Source of the DNA: Actinomycetota bacterium
GTDB taxonomy: Bacteria; Actinomycetota; Acidimicrobiia; Spongiisociales; UBA4744
Assembly: GCA_013152275.1 (NCBI GenBank)
Contig: JAADGS010000046.1
Span: forward strand, 1 to 41,265
Length of the DNA stretch: 41,265 nt
Direction of reading: 5' to 3'
Position 1 is the stretch's first letter. Every line of letters starts with the position of its first letter. Both the position numbers and the translations under genes were made by a program. Positions 33,820-41,265 of the stretch are shown piece after piece. The notes below the pieces were generated by a model. The model worked only from the letters and a program-made list of their open reading frames with translations, did not search any database and had not been told where the DNA came from.

Positions 33820-34878
33820 TTACTCGAGTTCCGGTCGATTGGCCGATTCGAGACGTTCTACAAGGCGACCGACGTCCTGGGCGTTCTCGCGTGAGCACAC
33901 GAGGATCGCGTCAGGAGTCTCGATGACGACAACATCGTCGAGACCGGCGATCGCGACGAGACGGCTTTCCGCTCGCACGTACGATCCTGAAGTGTCCAGA
34001 GCAAAGACATCGCCGGCCAGGATGTTGTCATTCTCGTCCCGCTCGCCGATATCCCAGAGGGCCGCCCACGAGCCGATGTCGCTCCAACCCGCGTCGAGAG
34101 GCACGACGACGGCGTCTGCCGTCTGCTCCATCACGGCGTAGTCGATCGAGTCGCCTTCGATTGCCGCAAATGACTCGAGGTCGATGCGAATCGTTCCATT
34201 GCTGCGAGCGCTGCGTGACGAAGCCGAGCGTACGGCGGCGAGCATCTCGGGACGGTGTCTGTCGAGCTCCGCGAGGAATCGGGAAGCCCGGAACACGAAC
34301 ATGCCGCTGTTCCACAGGTAGCGGCCCGACGCGATGTAGTTGGCAGCGATTGCGGCGTTTGGCTTCTCGACGAATCTGGCCACCCGGTACGCGTCTGCGA
34401 TCGAGCCTCCCTGCTCGATGTAGCCGTATCCGGTCTCAGGTGCGGTCGGTACGATCCCAAACGTGACGAGTCTGCCGGCGTCGGCATGGGGGATCGCTCG
34501 GGCCATCGCATCGAGGTAGGCATCGAGATCCTTGATCACGTGATCGGCCGGCATGACCAGCAGGATCGGATCGGTGCCGTCGGCGGTGGAGTAGAGAGCG
34601 GCAAGGGCCGTGGCCGGCGCCGTGTTACGTCCGACAGGTTCGATGATCAGTGTGGCTCCGGGTGCCTGTTCGCGAACGGTGGCTGCCTGGGCGGCGTTTG
34701 TCACGATGATCGGGGCGCCGGCGGCTTCGATCATGTTGGCGCGCTCGACGGTCTCCTGCAACATCGTCCGAGGGCTGACGAGGGCGGTGAACTGCTTGGG
34801 GCTGGTTCGTCGTGAAAGCGGCCAGAGCCGTGTTCCGGAACCGCCGGCCAGTATCACGGGGATGATCGGTCTGGTCAT
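33820..34878 (-). CDS. manC: Mannose-1-phosphate guanylyltransferase
   Basis: 352 residues. The nucleotidyltransferase signature PVILAGGSGTRLWPLSRRTSPKQF is at the N-terminus, with PADHVI (metal and nucleotide site) near residue 107 and FVEKPNAA near 168. The length fits the guanylyltransferase-only form without the isomerase domain. It makes GDP-mannose for glycans, glycolipids or exopolysaccharide. Its start overlaps the mgtC-like stop by 4 nt, so they are coupled, although the link between MgtC and mannose activation is not obvious. Confidence 0.92.
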   Translation of the reverse strand: MTRPIIPVILAGGSGTRLWPLSRRTSPKQFTALVSPRTMLQETVERANMIEAAGAPIIVTNAAQAATVREQAPGATLIIEPVGRNTAPATALAALYSTADGTDPILLVMPADHVIKDLDAYLDAMARAIPHADAGRLVTFGIVPTAPETGYGYIEQGGSIADAYRVARFVEKPNAAIAANYIASGRYLWNSGMFVFRASRFLAELDRHRPEMLAAVRSASSRSARSNGTIRIDLESFAAIEGDSIDYAVMEQTADAVVVPLDAGWSDIGSWAALWDIGERDENDNILAGDVFALDTSGSYVRAESRLVAIAGLDDVVVIETPDAILVCSRENAQDVGRLVERLESANRPELE

Positions 34879-35522
34879 CGTGCCACCTCGGCGTCGGTGA
34901 CGCCTTCCTGGGTTGCGAGCAACTCTACGAGTGTCTGGGCACGCTGGACGTCGACGTCCATGCGCATCGTGCCGCCCGTGTCCCCGTGCCGCCGAAAGCT
35001 GACATCTTCGGCAGAGGGGTCGATCTTAGTTGCGATCTTCCAAACCTTCGAGAAACTCGCTGCATCATCGAGAATCACCTCGACCGTGACGAGGTTCGTC
35101 CCAAGGCGCCGTCGCAGCCGGGCGTCGATGATCCGTAGGCCGAAGAGGACCAGGAGCACGACGGCGGTGGCGACGGTGGCCAGCAGCAGACTACCGACGC
35201 CGGCGGCCATCCCGATCGCCGCCACGGTCCACAGTCCTGCTGCCGTTGTGAGACCTCGAACGGTTGCGCCTTCCTTGAAGATCGCTCCTGCACCCAGAAA
35301 ACCGATACCGGTCACGATCTGTGCGGCGATACGAGCGGGATCGGCGGTCGGGCCGAAGGCAGTGAGCGAAAGGAGCGTGAACAGAGCCGATCCGATGCCG
35401 ACGAGCATGTGGGTACGAAATCCGGCCGCTTGGAGGCGGACTTCTCGCTCCAATCCGATGGCGCCCGAGAGTAACGCTGCGACCAGGAGCCGACCGGCAT
35501 CACCGAAAACGACGAGATCCAT
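34875..35522 (-). CDS. MgtC/SapB-family membrane protein
   Basis: 215 residues. The segments AALLSGAIGLEREVRLQAAGFRTHML, IVTGIGFLGAGAIFKEG and VRGLTTAAGLWTVAAIGMAAG are the membrane core of MgtC/SapB. A soluble C-terminal domain (about 140-215) of ACT-like type follows. MgtC helps cells cope with low magnesium and acid stress in pathogens by acting on the F-ATPase; many environmental homologues are uncharacterised. Its ATG is 1 nt after the stop of the crotonase gene, so the three minus-strand genes form an operon. Confidence 0.88.
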   Translation of the reverse strand: MDLVVFGDAGRLLVAALLSGAIGLEREVRLQAAGFRTHMLVGIGSALFTLLSLTAFGPTADPARIAAQIVTGIGFLGAGAIFKEGATVRGLTTAAGLWTVAAIGMAAGVGSLLLATVATAVVLLVLFGLRIIDARLRRRLGTNLVTVEVILDDAASFSKVWKIATKIDPSAEDVSFRRHGDTGGTMRMDVDVQRAQTLVELLATQEGVTDAEVAR

Positions 35523-35523
35523 G

Positions 35524-36327
35524 TCACTCTCCCTTGAAGTTGGGTGTACGGCGTTCCATGAGAGCGGTGAGGCCTTCTACGAAGTCGTCGGAGTTGAGGA
35601 ACGCCGCGTTCCAGAGGGCCACGTAGTCCAGTGCTTCCTCGATCGGCCGGCTCGCGCCGGCGCGCAGAACATGCTTGATGCCACGGATCGTGAGTGGGGA
35701 ATTGGCGGCGATCGACCCGGCGAGATCCTGTGCGGCCGTGAAGAGGGCATCGCTGTCCGCGTAGACATGGTTGACGAGACCGATGCGTTCGGCCTCGGCT
35801 GCCGTGACGTCCCGTCCGGTGTAGATGAGTTCGGCGGCATACCCGGCAGGGATGATCTTGGGGAGGCGTTGCATCGTGCCGACGTCCGCGATCATGCCGA
35901 GCCGGGTCTCACGTACCGAGAACAGGGCGTCTGCGGCGGCGAGGCGAATATCGGTGGCGGTGATGAGATCCACCCCCGCACCGATGCATGCACCGTGAAT
36001 CGCGGCGATGACGGGCAGGGGACTGTCTGCGAATGCGGTGAACGATCTCTGAAGGCGTTTGATCTCGTGGTAGAGGTCGTGGCGACGTTTGACGTCGGTG
36101 CCGGGTGGGAACGAGGCCAGAGCGGTGATGTCGATCCCGGCGGTGAATGCGCGGCCCCGACCTGCGATGACGATCGCCCGGGTCTCTCCGTCGTCTCCGA
36201 CGGCCTGGACGGCCTTGGGGATGTCGGTCCACATCGGCAGGTTCAGAGCGTTCAGCTTCTCTGGCCGGTTCAGCCAGATCGTTGCAACATGCTCTTTGCG
36301 CTCGATCTCGATAACGTCAGAATCCAC
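35524..36327 (-). CDS. Crotonase, dienoyl-CoA isomerase-like
   Basis: 267 residues from a GTG at 36327. The enoyl-CoA hydratase/isomerase fold is clear: RPEKLNALNLPMW, the oxyanion segments RAFTAGIDI and HGACIGAGVDLITATDIR. The three acidic residues used by mammalian delta3,5-delta2,4-dienoyl-CoA isomerase appear in place: Asp in TDIR, Glu in SVRE, Asp in IADVGTMQRLP. That makes an isomerase of unsaturated fatty acyl-CoA more likely than a plain hydratase. It is first of the operon with mgtC and manC and lies divergent to the aldo/keto reductase with only 30 nt between starts. Confidence 0.88.
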   Translation of the reverse strand: MDSDVIEIERKEHVATIWLNRPEKLNALNLPMWTDIPKAVQAVGDDGETRAIVIAGRGRAFTAGIDITALASFPPGTDVKRRHDLYHEIKRLQRSFTAFADSPLPVIAAIHGACIGAGVDLITATDIRLAAADALFSVRETRLGMIADVGTMQRLPKIIPAGYAAELIYTGRDVTAAEAERIGLVNHVYADSDALFTAAQDLAGSIAANSPLTIRGIKHVLRAGASRPIEEALDYVALWNAAFLNSDDFVEGLTALMERRTPNFKGE

Positions 36328-36357
36328 AGCAGCAGATTAGGCGAGAGACAGGAGCCG

Positions 36358-37302
36358 ATGATGCGATACCGGCAGTTGGGCAAGTGGGGGTTGAAGGTCT
36401 CGGAGATCTCGCTGGGCGCGTGGACGACCTACGGCGATTCCGTGAAGGACAAACAGTTGATCACCGAGATCACCAGGACCGCGTACGAGGGCGGTGTGAA
36501 CTTCTTCGACAACGCCGACGTGTACGCACAGGGACAGGCCGAACGGGTGATGGGCGAGGTGCTGGCTGATTTTCCGCGACATACGCTGGTGATGTCATCG
36601 AAGGTGTACTGGTCGATGTCCGAGGACGTGAACGATCGGGGTCTATCCCGCAAGCATGTGAGGGAGTCGATCGTGAAGAGCCTGGGACGGCTTCGCACCG
36701 ACTATCTGGATTTGTACTTCGCTCACCGCCACGACGATGCAGTGTCCATGGAGGAGATCGTTACCACGTTCAGCGGACTCGTCGACGAAGGCAAGGTGCT
36801 GTATTGGGGTACGTCGGAGTGGCCGGCGGCCAGGATCGCCGAGGCGGTCGCGTTCGCTCGCGGGAACGGTTTGCACCCGCCGGCGTGCGAGCAGCCGCAG
36901 TACTCGATGCTGTATCGGGAGCGGGTAGAGAGCGGGATCCTGCCCGAAGTGGAAGCGGCCGGGATGGGCATGGTCGTCTGGAGTCCGTTGGCCGGTGGGA
37001 TGCTGACCGGCAAGTACGACGACGGTTTCCCCGAGGGGTCGCGGTATGCACGGGATGAAGAGTTGAAGGACTGGATGTACACCGAAGAGCGGCGCGAGAA
37101 GGCCAAGGCACTGAAACCGATCGCCGAGGAGATGGGATTGACCCGGTCCCAGCTTGCGCTGGCCTGGGTGCTGCGCCGGCCGTCGCTGACAAGCGCGATC
37201 ACCGGCGCGACGAAGGTGTCGCAGATCGAGGAGAGCCTGGGCGCGAGTGGGGTCGAGATTCCGGCGGAGGTGCTGGAGAAGATCGACACAATCCTGTCCT
37301 GA
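36358..37302 (+). CDS. Aldo/keto reductase (potassium-channel beta-subunit-like)
   Basis: 314 residues. Two adjacent ATGs at 36358 and 36361 follow GGAG at 3 and 6 nt; the second may be the better start. The tetrad is visible: Asp and Tyr in FFDNADVYAQGQAERVMG, Lys in VMSSKVYWS and His in YFAHRHDD. WSPLAGGMLTGKY and the C-terminal GATKVSQIEESL bind NADPH. It resembles the AKR group of Kv-beta and related reductases of aldehydes. The frame stays open far upstream, but that part is antisense to the divergent operon and not protein-like. Confidence 0.92.
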   Translation: MMRYRQLGKWGLKVSEISLGAWTTYGDSVKDKQLITEITRTAYEGGVNFFDNADVYAQGQAERVMGEVLADFPRHTLVMSSKVYWSMSEDVNDRGLSRKHVRESIVKSLGRLRTDYLDLYFAHRHDDAVSMEEIVTTFSGLVDEGKVLYWGTSEWPAARIAEAVAFARGNGLHPPACEQPQYSMLYRERVESGILPEVEAAGMGMVVWSPLAGGMLTGKYDDGFPEGSRYARDEELKDWMYTEERREKAKALKPIAEEMGLTRSQLALAWVLRRPSLTSAITGATKVSQIEESLGASGVEIPAEVLEKIDTILS

Positions 37303-37303
37303 A

Positions 37304-37352
37304 GTTTCCTGTCAATGCCGGCGTCGAATAGCGACGCCGGCATTGACGAGAA
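37304..37352. repeat. 49-nt palindromic repeat, copy 1
   Basis: GTTTCCT is followed by a perfect 16-bp inverted repeat: GTCAATGCCGGCGTCG (37311-37326), loop AATAG, CGACGCCGGCATTGAC (37332-37347), then GAGAA. It starts 1 nt after the aldo/keto reductase stop and could act as its terminator, though no T-run follows. A second copy lies at 40793-40841, on the other side of the nuclease gene, in the same orientation. Confidence 0.85.
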
Positions 37353-37570
37353 ACCGTTCTGGTGACGGCCAGGGGGCTCGGCGGCGGTGTATGCCCACGC
37401 AGCGTGGTCGACCGTCGGCTAAGCTCGACGGTGGAGCGATTCGCCGAAGGGGCCCGTGCTGACTGCAGTGTGGAGACGCGACTCGGGAGGATGTCGACGT
37501 TCAGTCGGTATCCCACTTTCGTCATGTTCTTGACCGTGTCGGCGCGCGCCCTCTGAGACAGGAGGGCACT
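37353..37570. other. Intergenic region upstream of the secreted nuclease gene
   Basis: No gene is supported in these 218 bases. They should hold the nuclease gene promoter. A ribosome site AGGAGG lies 7 nt before the ATG at 37571. Confidence 0.4.
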
Positions 37571-40500
37571 GTGAAACGCAAGAGATGGACCGTACTGGCG
37601 ATCTTCGCGATGGTGGTGGCACTGTTGCCTCTCAGCGCAGCGCCGGCGGCAGGGACGGCAGGGACGTCGGTATTCATCAATGAGATCCACTATGACAACA
37701 CCGGCGGTGACACAGGTGAGGCAGTGGAGGTCGCCGGACCGGCCGGCACCGACCTCACGGGGTGGAGCATCGTGCTCTACAACGGAAGCGGCGGTGCCAA
37801 CTACGGTACGATCGATCTCTCGGGAACCATTCCGGATCAAATGGCGGGTTATGGCACCCTTTCGTTCCCACAAGCGAGCATCCAGAATGGCGCTCCCGAC
37901 GGCCTGGCACTCGTCGACAACAGCAGCACGGTGGTCCAGTTCCTGAGCTATGAGGGGACGTTCACCGCGACCACCGGTCCGGCAGATGGCATGACCAGTA
38001 CCGACATCGGCGTCTCCGAAAGCTCCTCGACGCCGGTCGGTGACTCGCTCCAACTCGTCGGCACCGGTTCGATCTACGAGGACTTCACCTGGACGGGACC
38101 GACACCCGCGACCTTCGGGGCCGTCAACACGGGGCAGACTCTTACCGCGGTGCCCGCTCCGGACGTCACGAACACGATCTACGAGATTCAGTACACGACC
38201 GGTGATGCCTCGCCGCTGGCCGGGCAGACGGTGGTGACCGAGGGTGTCGTCACCGCCGTGTTTGGCAGGAAGGTCTTCATCCAGGACGGAACGGGGCCGT
38301 TCAGTGGACTGTATCTGTACAACCCGAGCCCGATCCCTGCCGTCGGCAACGTCGTTCGAGTCCAAGGCCAGGTCAAGGAGTACCACGGCAAGACGGAGAT
38401 CGACGGTGGTGCACTGTGGAACATTGGTCCCGGGACGTTTCCGGCGCCCGAAGTGCTGGCCACCGGGGATATCGCCCGAGAGCAGTGGGAGTCCGTCTTC
38501 GTCCGTGCCGAGAATGCGACGGTCGTCGATCCCGATCTGGGACACGGCGAATGGTCGGTCGACGATGACAGCGGGCCGGTGCGAGTCGACGATCTCGGCT
38601 CATACGGCTACGTACCGTATGCCGGCGATCCGGTGACGTTCGTGCAAGGACCCCTCGACTATGCCTATGGCAACTTCAAGATCGAGCCACGTGACGACGG
38701 GGACCTCTTCGTCGATCTGCGTGCCTGCGGCCTCCGGTACACACCGATCTACGACATCCAGGGCAGCGGCGATGCCAGCCCGATCGAGGGTTCCATGATC
38801 TGGACCGAAGGTGTCGTGACCGCCGACTTTCAGGAATCGAGTGAGCTGAAAGGCTTCTTCCTGCAGGACGCCGCCGGTGACGGTGACGTCGCGACATCCG
38901 ATGGCATCTTCGTGTACCAGAAGGCGATGTGGGGCGACGTGGAGGTCGGCCAGCATCTGCGTTTCCAGGCGAAGGTGGCCGAGTACTACGGACTGACGGA
39001 GCTGAAGTATGTGTCCGACCTGACCGTGTGCGGCAGCGGGTCGGTTACACCGACCGCCGTCGATCTGCCGGTGGCAGAGGATGATCGCGAGCCGTACGAG
39101 GGCATGCTGCTGACATTCCCGGAATCCCTCGCGGTGGCCGACAGCTACAACCTGACGAAGTATGGCGAGGTCATCCTGTCGGCCGATGGGCGGCTGTTCG
39201 CTCCGACCAATCAGTTCGCTCCGAGCTTCGACTGGTACGACTCGAACGACAGTGACGGTGTCGCGGAGATCCTCGAACCGCGTCTCCTCGTCCTCGACGA
39301 CGCCAGCAACCACCAGTATCCGGATCCGGTTCCCTACATTCAGCCGTACGGAACCCTTCGCTGGGGTGACACGACGACCGATCTCACCGGGGTGCTCACC
39401 TACGCCTACGGTGCGTACAAGTTGGAGCCGACCGAGGCGGTCGTCTTCTCCGAGGACAACCCGAGGCCCGGCACACCTCCCGGCGTGGGCGGTGTGATCA
39501 AGGTCGGATCGTTCAACCTACACAACTGGTGGACGACGCTCGGAGGCCGTGGTGCCCGAAGTGAGAGCCAGTTGGAGAAGCAGGGAGCCAAACTCGTTGC
39601 TGCTATCACGGGCCTTGGAGCCGATGTCATCGGCGTTCAGGAACTCGAGAACAATGGAGACACGGCGGTTTCCGCTCTCGTCGATCTGCTGAACGCAGAA
39701 GAGGGCGCCGGGACGTGGGACTACATCCGGGATCCCGACTACCCGGGTGGCATCGAAGCCACGAACGCCATCAAGGTGGGGATCATCTACAAGCCCGCGG
39801 TGGTCAGCCCCGTCGGTGACGCGCAGTGGAGCCTCGACGCCTCGTTCGCGGAAGCGCGGCCTCCTCTGGCACAGACCTTCGAGTTCTATGGGGACGAGTT
39901 CACGCTGGTCGTGAATCACTTCAAGTCGAAGGGTTACTACGGGGATACGCTCGCCGAGGGCGATGAGGACATTGGCGACGGCCAGGGCTACTACAACGCC
40001 ACGAGGGTCAGCCAAGCCCGTGCGGTCGTGGAGTTCGTATCTGCATTGGAAGATGCCGGCAAGCCGAACGTTCTCGCGGTCGGCGATTTGAACGTCTATG
40101 CGAAAGAGGATCCGGTTGTCGTGCTCGAGGCAGACCTGGAGAATCTTCTGGCAGGACTTCCGATCAACGACAAATACTCGTACACGTACTATGGGCAGGC
40201 CGGCGAGCTCGACTACGCCTTCGCCAACGACGCGATGCAGGAGTATGTGCGCGGTGCGGGGATCTGGCACATCGATGCGGCAGAACCGGTCGGGTTCAAC
40301 TACTACGGAGCGAGCTCGCTCTACGCTGCGGATCCGTTCCGGGCGTCCGACCACGATCCGGTGATCGTCGGCGTCTGTGAGCTGATACCGCCGGAGATCT
40401 ACCTGAGCGCCGATCCGGACGTGCTCTTCCCACCGAATCACAGGTACGTCGAGGTGAACGTCGACGTGACCGTCGTCGACAACTACCCCCAGGATGTCGA

Positions 40501-40744
40501 GTGGCACCTGGTCTCGGTCGTCTCGAACGAACCGGACAATGGCAGGGGTGATGGCAACACGGTTCGGGATATCGTGATCATTGACGACACGACGTTCTTG
40601 CTTCGTGCCGAGCGCTCCGGACACGGGGACGGACGCATCTACACCGCGACGTACGAGGCGACGGATTCCTGCGGGAACACGACCGTGGCCACGGTGACCA
40701 TCACGGTTCCTCGCGGGCACGGCATGCGGCCGAGGATGCGGTAG
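37571..40744 (+). CDS. Secreted ExeM/NucH-type endonuclease with lamin-tail domain
   Basis: 1057 residues. A signal peptide (MKRKRWTVLAIFAMVVALL...AAPAAGTAG) is cut near residue 30. Domains in order: a lamin-tail-like domain (FINEIHYDNTGGDTGEAVEV, about 33-185), two OB-fold-like repeats each starting with a YTPIYDIQGSGDASPIEG-type phrase (about 200-370 and 390-630), then an endonuclease/exonuclease/phosphatase domain (about 640-935). Its motifs are SFNLHNWW, GVQELEN, VVNHFKSKG, GDLNVYAKEDP, GELDYAFAN and SDHDPVIVG, covering the expected metal and catalytic residues. A C-terminal Ig-like module (PPNHRYVEVNVDVTVVDNYP...ATDSCGNTTV) follows. It probably degrades extracellular DNA for nutrients or biofilm turnover. 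No membrane anchor is visible at the C-terminus. Confidence 0.9.
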   Translation: MKRKRWTVLAIFAMVVALLPLSAAPAAGTAGTSVFINEIHYDNTGGDTGEAVEVAGPAGTDLTGWSIVLYNGSGGANYGTIDLSGTIPDQMAGYGTLSFPQASIQNGAPDGLALVDNSSTVVQFLSYEGTFTATTGPADGMTSTDIGVSESSSTPVGDSLQLVGTGSIYEDFTWTGPTPATFGAVNTGQTLTAVPAPDVTNTIYEIQYTTGDASPLAGQTVVTEGVVTAVFGRKVFIQDGTGPFSGLYLYNPSPIPAVGNVVRVQGQVKEYHGKTEIDGGALWNIGPGTFPAPEVLATGDIAREQWESVFVRAENATVVDPDLGHGEWSVDDDSGPVRVDDLGSYGYVPYAGDPVTFVQGPLDYAYGNFKIEPRDDGDLFVDLRACGLRYTPIYDIQGSGDASPIEGSMIWTEGVVTADFQESSELKGFFLQDAAGDGDVATSDGIFVYQKAMWGDVEVGQHLRFQAKVAEYYGLTELKYVSDLTVCGSGSVTPTAVDLPVAEDDREPYEGMLLTFPESLAVADSYNLTKYGEVILSADGRLFAPTNQFAPSFDWYDSNDSDGVAEILEPRLLVLDDASNHQYPDPVPYIQPYGTLRWGDTTTDLTGVLTYAYGAYKLEPTEAVVFSEDNPRPGTPPGVGGVIKVGSFNLHNWWTTLGGRGARSESQLEKQGAKLVAAITGLGADVIGVQELENNGDTAVSALVDLLNAEEGAGTWDYIRDPDYPGGIEATNAIKVGIIYKPAVVSPVGDAQWSLDASFAEARPPLAQTFEFYGDEFTLVVNHFKSKGYYGDTLAEGDEDIGDGQGYYNATRVSQARAVVEFVSALEDAGKPNVLAVGDLNVYAKEDPVVVLEADLENLLAGLPINDKYSYTYYGQAGELDYAFANDAMQEYVRGAGIWHIDAAEPVGFNYYGASSLYAADPFRASDHDPVIVGVCELIPPEIYLSADPDVLFPPNHRYVEVNVDVTVVDNYPQDVEWHLVSVVSNEPDNGRGDGNTVRDIVIIDDTTFLLRAERSGHGDGRIYTATYEATDSCGNTTVATVTITVPRGHGMRPRMR

Positions 40745-40759
40745 CCAACACGAACGCGA

Positions 40760-40797
40760 GAGGGCGGGCTCTTCGGGGCCCGCCCTCCGTTTGTTTC
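40760..40797 (+). terminator. Intrinsic terminator of the nuclease gene
   Basis: GAGGGCGGGC (40760-40769) pairs perfectly with GCCCGCCCTC (40778-40787) around an 8-nt loop, followed by CGTTTGTTT. It is a textbook Rho-independent terminator 15 nt after the stop codon. Confidence 0.9.
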
Positions 40798-40841
40798 CTG
40801 TCAATGGGAGCGTCGAATGGCGACGCCGGCATTGACCAGAA
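40793..40841. repeat. 49-nt palindromic repeat, copy 2
   Basis: Same order and orientation as copy 1: GTTTCCT, GTCAATGGGAGCGTCG (40800-40815), loop AATGG, CGACGCCGGCATTGAC (40821-40836), CAGAA. Three bases of the left arm differ, so the hairpin has lost pairs there, while the right arm is identical. It overlaps the T-rich end of the nuclease terminator and abuts the stop of the dGTPase-like gene. Confidence 0.8.
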
Positions 40842-41265
40842 TCAGTCGATCCCCTCGGGGCGGAACAGGTCGTCGTAGACGCGCAGCGCGTACCGATCGG
40901 TCATGCCGGACACGTAGTCGATTGCTCGCTCCACCGCATCGGCATCGTCGAGGCGGTAGGTGTCGGGTACCTCCTCCGGGTGTTCGATGAAATGATCGAC
41001 CAGATTTCTGATCACGGCGATGGCGCGTTCCCGTTGTGGGCGCGCTTCCGGTCGCAGGTACACCCGTTCGAACATGAAGTCACGCAGCTCCTGCATGGTC
41101 TCGGCGACGGTCGATTCCATTGCGACCGATCCTTGACGTACCGACTCGTCGACGACCGCGTCGACCATCGTGTTGATCCAATCCGATCCGGGCTCGCCGA
41201 ACACTTGAAGAGCGCTGACGGGAAGGTCTTCGCGGCAGATCACGTCGGCCCGGAGGGCGTCGTCG
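40842..41265 (-). CDS. dGTP triphosphohydrolase-like protein, C-terminal part
   Basis: The frame enters from the right edge without a start, so the gene is partial; 141 residues are visible. ALRADVICREDLP, then REDLPVSALQVFGEPGSDW, TMQELRDFMFERVYLRPEA and a C-terminal AIDYVSGMTDRYALRVYDDLF fit the C-terminal helical domain of Dgt-type HD hydrolases of the actinobacterial kind. The catalytic HD residues lie outside the window. These enzymes remove triphosphate from dGTP or other dNTPs and help set nucleotide pools. It converges with the nuclease gene. Confidence 0.85.
   Translation of the reverse strand, partial: DDALRADVICREDLPVSALQVFGEPGSDWINTMVDAVVDESVRQGSVAMESTVAETMQELRDFMFERVYLRPEARPQRERAIAVIRNLVDHFIEHPEEVPDTYRLDDADAVERAIDYVSGMTDRYALRVYDDLFRPEGID

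Noticed and set aside
34897-36357. Long N-terminal extension of the aldo/keto reductase frame
   Set aside because: It is antisense to the mgtC-like and crotonase genes, rich in Arg/Ser/Pro, and shows no domain. The family start is at 36358/36361.
39518-40804. 428-residue minus-strand frame inside the nuclease gene
   Set aside because: Antisense shadow; the plus-strand reading has a signal peptide, ordered domains and catalytic motifs.
1-41265. CRISPR array or phage genes
   Set aside because: No regularly spaced direct repeats with unique spacers, and no phage structural, integrase or intact transposase gene, were found on either strand.

Overview
The window is high-GC bacterial DNA. Several traits point to an uncultured actinobacterium, perhaps near Acidimicrobiia: a Gram-positive-type LexA box (GAAC-N4-GTTC), many GTG starts, chains of 4-nt ATGA/GTGA gene overlaps, a probable leaderless gene, paired acyl-CoA dehydrogenases of the actinobacterial FadE type, and Thr/Pro-rich lipoprotein linkers. 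This placement is inference; no rRNA or ribosomal-protein marker is present.

Layout. (1) 1-4.2 kb is a decayed accessory stretch: the frameshifted end of an FtsX-type permease, a RHH antitoxin with a damaged Doc-like toxin, and three copies (A, B, C) of a repeat carrying a degenerate tRNA-Arg(ACG)-like sequence. A multi-cluster ferredoxin gene lies among them. (2) 4.2-7.4 kb holds a glycyl radical enzyme and its radical-SAM activase, overlapping by 4 nt. (3) 7.77-17.6 kb is one long operon behind a cobalamin riboswitch: a BtuFCD-type importer, then corrinoid salvage and late cobalamin synthesis (CbiB, CobD-type decarboxylase, CobQ, CobO, CobU, CobT, CobS, alpha-ribazole phosphatase). No corrin-ring genes are seen, so the cell probably imports incomplete corrinoids and finishes them. 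Two more tRNA-like repeats (D, E) follow at 17.6 and 20.4 kb. (4) 17.9-20.0 kb is a minus-strand operon: alpha/beta hydrolase, metallo-beta-lactamase-fold hydrolase, RidA-like protein. (5) 20.9-28.1 kb has an EAL-PAS-histidine kinase fusion, an APC permease, a DUF2202 lipoprotein with a broken Asp-rich small gene beside it, and SOS-controlled dinB. (6) 28.1-37.3 kb is mostly metabolism and envelope: nitronate monooxygenase, two coupled acyl-CoA dehydrogenases, SulP transporter, a small membrane protein, ManC, MgtC, a dienoyl-CoA isomerase-like crotonase and an aldo/keto reductase. (7) 37.3-41.3 kb carries a large secreted ExeM/NucH-type nuclease bracketed by two copies of a 49-nt palindromic repeat, then the C-terminal part of a dGTPase-like gene running off the edge.

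The points most worth following are the dispersed tRNA-Arg-like repeat family, two copies of which bracket the glycyl-radical/B12 block; the riboswitch with a visible Shine-Dalgarno sequestor and a competing anti-sequestor; the uncharacterised glycyl radical enzyme; the EAL-kinase fusion; and the palindromes flanking the nuclease gene.
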